From Bacteriovoracaceae bacterium (GTDB taxonomy: Bacteria > Bdellovibrionota > Bacteriovoracia > Bacteriovoracales > Bacteriovoracaceae): a stretch of 7,512 bases of DNA. The position numbers and the translations under genes are program-made. Shown piece by piece: positions 6,566-7,512 of the stretch (positions are counted from its first letter, which is position 1; every line of letters starts with the position of its first letter). Under the pieces are notes generated by a model that was given only the letters and a program-made list of their open reading frames with translations, was not told where the DNA came from and did not search any database. The stretch spans positions 1-7,512 of the forward strand of contig CANFNN010000141.1 in NCBI GenBank assembly GCA_947448095.1. Direction: 5' to 3'.

Positions 6566-6575
6566 AAGTAAAAGA

Positions 6576-6603
6576 TTAAGCCCAAATTGGGACTGATGCT
6601 TAA
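6576..6603 (-). terminator. Inverted repeat between the SDR and metalloprotease genes, possible weak terminator
   Basis: On the minus strand TTAAGC (6603-6598) and GCTTAA (6581-6576) form a 6-bp stem. Between them lies a second small palindrome, CCCAATTTGGG. The sequence TCTTTTACTT follows the second arm. The element fills much of the 50-bp gap downstream of the SDR stop. It could be a weak Rho-independent terminator, or an operator for the metalloprotease gene, whose start is only about 10 nt away. It is AT-rich and low in predicted stability. Confidence 0.3.
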
Positions 6604-6615
6604 AACTTGTAAATT

Positions 6616-7512
6616 TTATGGGTTAAGCTTGAGTTTTTCTCTGATTGAGAAGGTCCTCTTCATCCCTTCCTCAATAGAAATTCTTGGATAGTAACCAAAG
6701 TCTCGTTTGGCCTTCTCATGCGAGAAATAATGGGATTTCCCTAAGTTTAGGGCAACAAAACGGGTCATCGGCGGTTCCGGTTTTTGAATTCCTGCAACTT
6801 TGAACACTTTCTCAAGAAACCAGCCCATTCGATAGGCAGTCTGAAGGTCGATGGATCCCATAACTGGCTCAATTTTCATGTGTCCTAGGATATCGTTAAT
6901 AAAGCTCCAAAGTTTTACGGGACGCTCTTGACCAATAAAATACGCCTGACCGCAAACTCTTGAGCCAGATTTAAGAGCTTCAAAGGCCAGGACATGAGCA
7001 AAAGCAGCGTTTTCCACGTAAATGATATCCACAAGGTTTTCGCCGTCGCCAACGACTCTAAGTTTACCTTCTTTACCTTTTTGAATCACACGTGGAAATA
7101 AATGAGGATCACCCGGGCCCCAGATTAAATGCGGACGAATGGCGCATGTTAAAAAAGATTTTCCATTGTTTTTTTGGAGCACCAGTTTTTCGGCCATGGT
7201 TTTAGTTTCAGCATATGGGGTAAGATGCTCTTTCGGGTAAGGCTGATCTTCATTCACTCCGAGCAAATCATCTTTCCCGAAAACCACTGAAGGAGTTGAG
7301 GTATACACAAAGCGCTGGATGCCGTGGGCCTCAGCAGCTTCAAGTAAATTTTTTGTCCCCAGATAATTAATATCTAAATAATCCTGATAACGTCCCCACA
7401 CTCCGGCAAGAGCGGCAACATGAAAGATGGCGTCAAATCCCGATGACAAAGCACGCTCAACATCGGCCGGATTTTTGAGATCCCCCTTAATTGTCGGGAC
7501 TCCCATATCTTC
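6616..7512 (-). CDS. Extended SDR, OleD-like NAD(P)-dependent 3-oxo/3-hydroxy dehydrogenase, N-terminus off window
   Basis: The frame runs to the window edge (…EDMGVPTIKGDL…), so the first 40 or so residues with the GxxGxxG cofactor motif are missing. An internal ATG at 7506 should not be taken as the start. Numbering from that Met: HVAALAGVWG (29-38), FVYTSTPSVVFG (66-77), catalytic PYAETK with Y98 and K102 (97-102), RPHLIWGPGDPHLFPR (124-139), and GQAYFIGQERPVKLWSFIN (186-204). The 3-beta-HSD/isomerase type of extended SDR fits, and the combination AGVWG, YTSTPSVV and GkAYFI.q..PV.lW is what I know from OleD, the reductase of 2-alkyl-3-ketoacids in long-chain olefin synthesis. In ole loci oleD is commonly last after oleA-oleB-oleC, which agrees with unrelated genes downstream. 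Sterol or other 3-ketone dehydrogenases are the alternative. The family is firm; the OleD subgroup is likely. Confidence 0.8.
   Translation of the reverse strand, partial: EDMGVPTIKGDLKNPADVERALSSGFDAIFHVAALAGVWGRYQDYLDINYLGTKNLLEAAEAHGIQRFVYTSTPSVVFGKDDLLGVNEDQPYPKEHLTPYAETKTMAEKLVLQKNNGKSFLTCAIRPHLIWGPGDPHLFPRVIQKGKEGKLRVVGDGENLVDIIYVENAAFAHVLAFEALKSGSRVCGQAYFIGQERPVKLWSFINDILGHMKIEPVMGSIDLQTAYRMGWFLEKVFKVAGIQKPEPPMTRFVALNLGKSHYFSHEKAKRDFGYYPRISIEEGMKRTFSIREKLKLNP

Overview
The window looks like a chromosomal stretch of a Gram-negative bacterium with moderately low GC (about 40% by eye). It has tightly packed genes, Sec signal peptides and a small outer-membrane barrel protein ending in Phe. 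The mix of an HTTM membrane protein, a secreted HEIGHH metalloprotease and lipid-modifying enzymes would suit the Bdellovibrionota (Bacteriovorax/Peredibacter-like). That placement is inference only. I saw no mobile element, CRISPR array, tRNA or rRNA.

Left edge: a leftward gene, cut by the window, encodes an HTTM (vitamin K-dependent carboxylase-like) membrane protein. About 125 bp separate it from a divergent rightward operon.

Centre (518-4993): five rightward genes overlap at every junction (8, 8, 1 and 4 nt). They encode a phytoene-desaturase/carotenoid-isomerase-like FAD oxidoreductase, a FabG-type ketoacyl reductase, a FabZ-type hotdog dehydratase, a FabI-type enoyl reductase and a membrane acyltransferase of the acyltransferase-3 family. 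Together they supply the reductase, dehydratase and enoyl-reductase steps of a type II fatty-acid cycle, plus a polyene-type redox enzyme and a membrane acyl-transfer step. No ketosynthase, ACP, acyl-ligase or thioesterase is present. The operon is closed by a divergent gene at one end and a convergent gene at the other, so elongation must use enzymes encoded elsewhere. This is the most interesting part of the window: a probable accessory lipid or polyene pathway whose product cannot be read from the sequence.

Right side (4961-7512), all leftward. Reading right to left: an extended SDR closely resembling OleD (last reductase of long-chain olefin synthesis), cut at its N-terminus by the window edge; a secreted Cys-rich zinc metalloprotease; and a small outer-membrane beta-barrel protein with an uncertain start. 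The barrel gene's 3' end overlaps the acyltransferase gene by 33 bp in convergent orientation. If the SDR is a true OleD, oleA, oleB and oleC may lie just beyond the right edge, next to a second unusual lipid locus.
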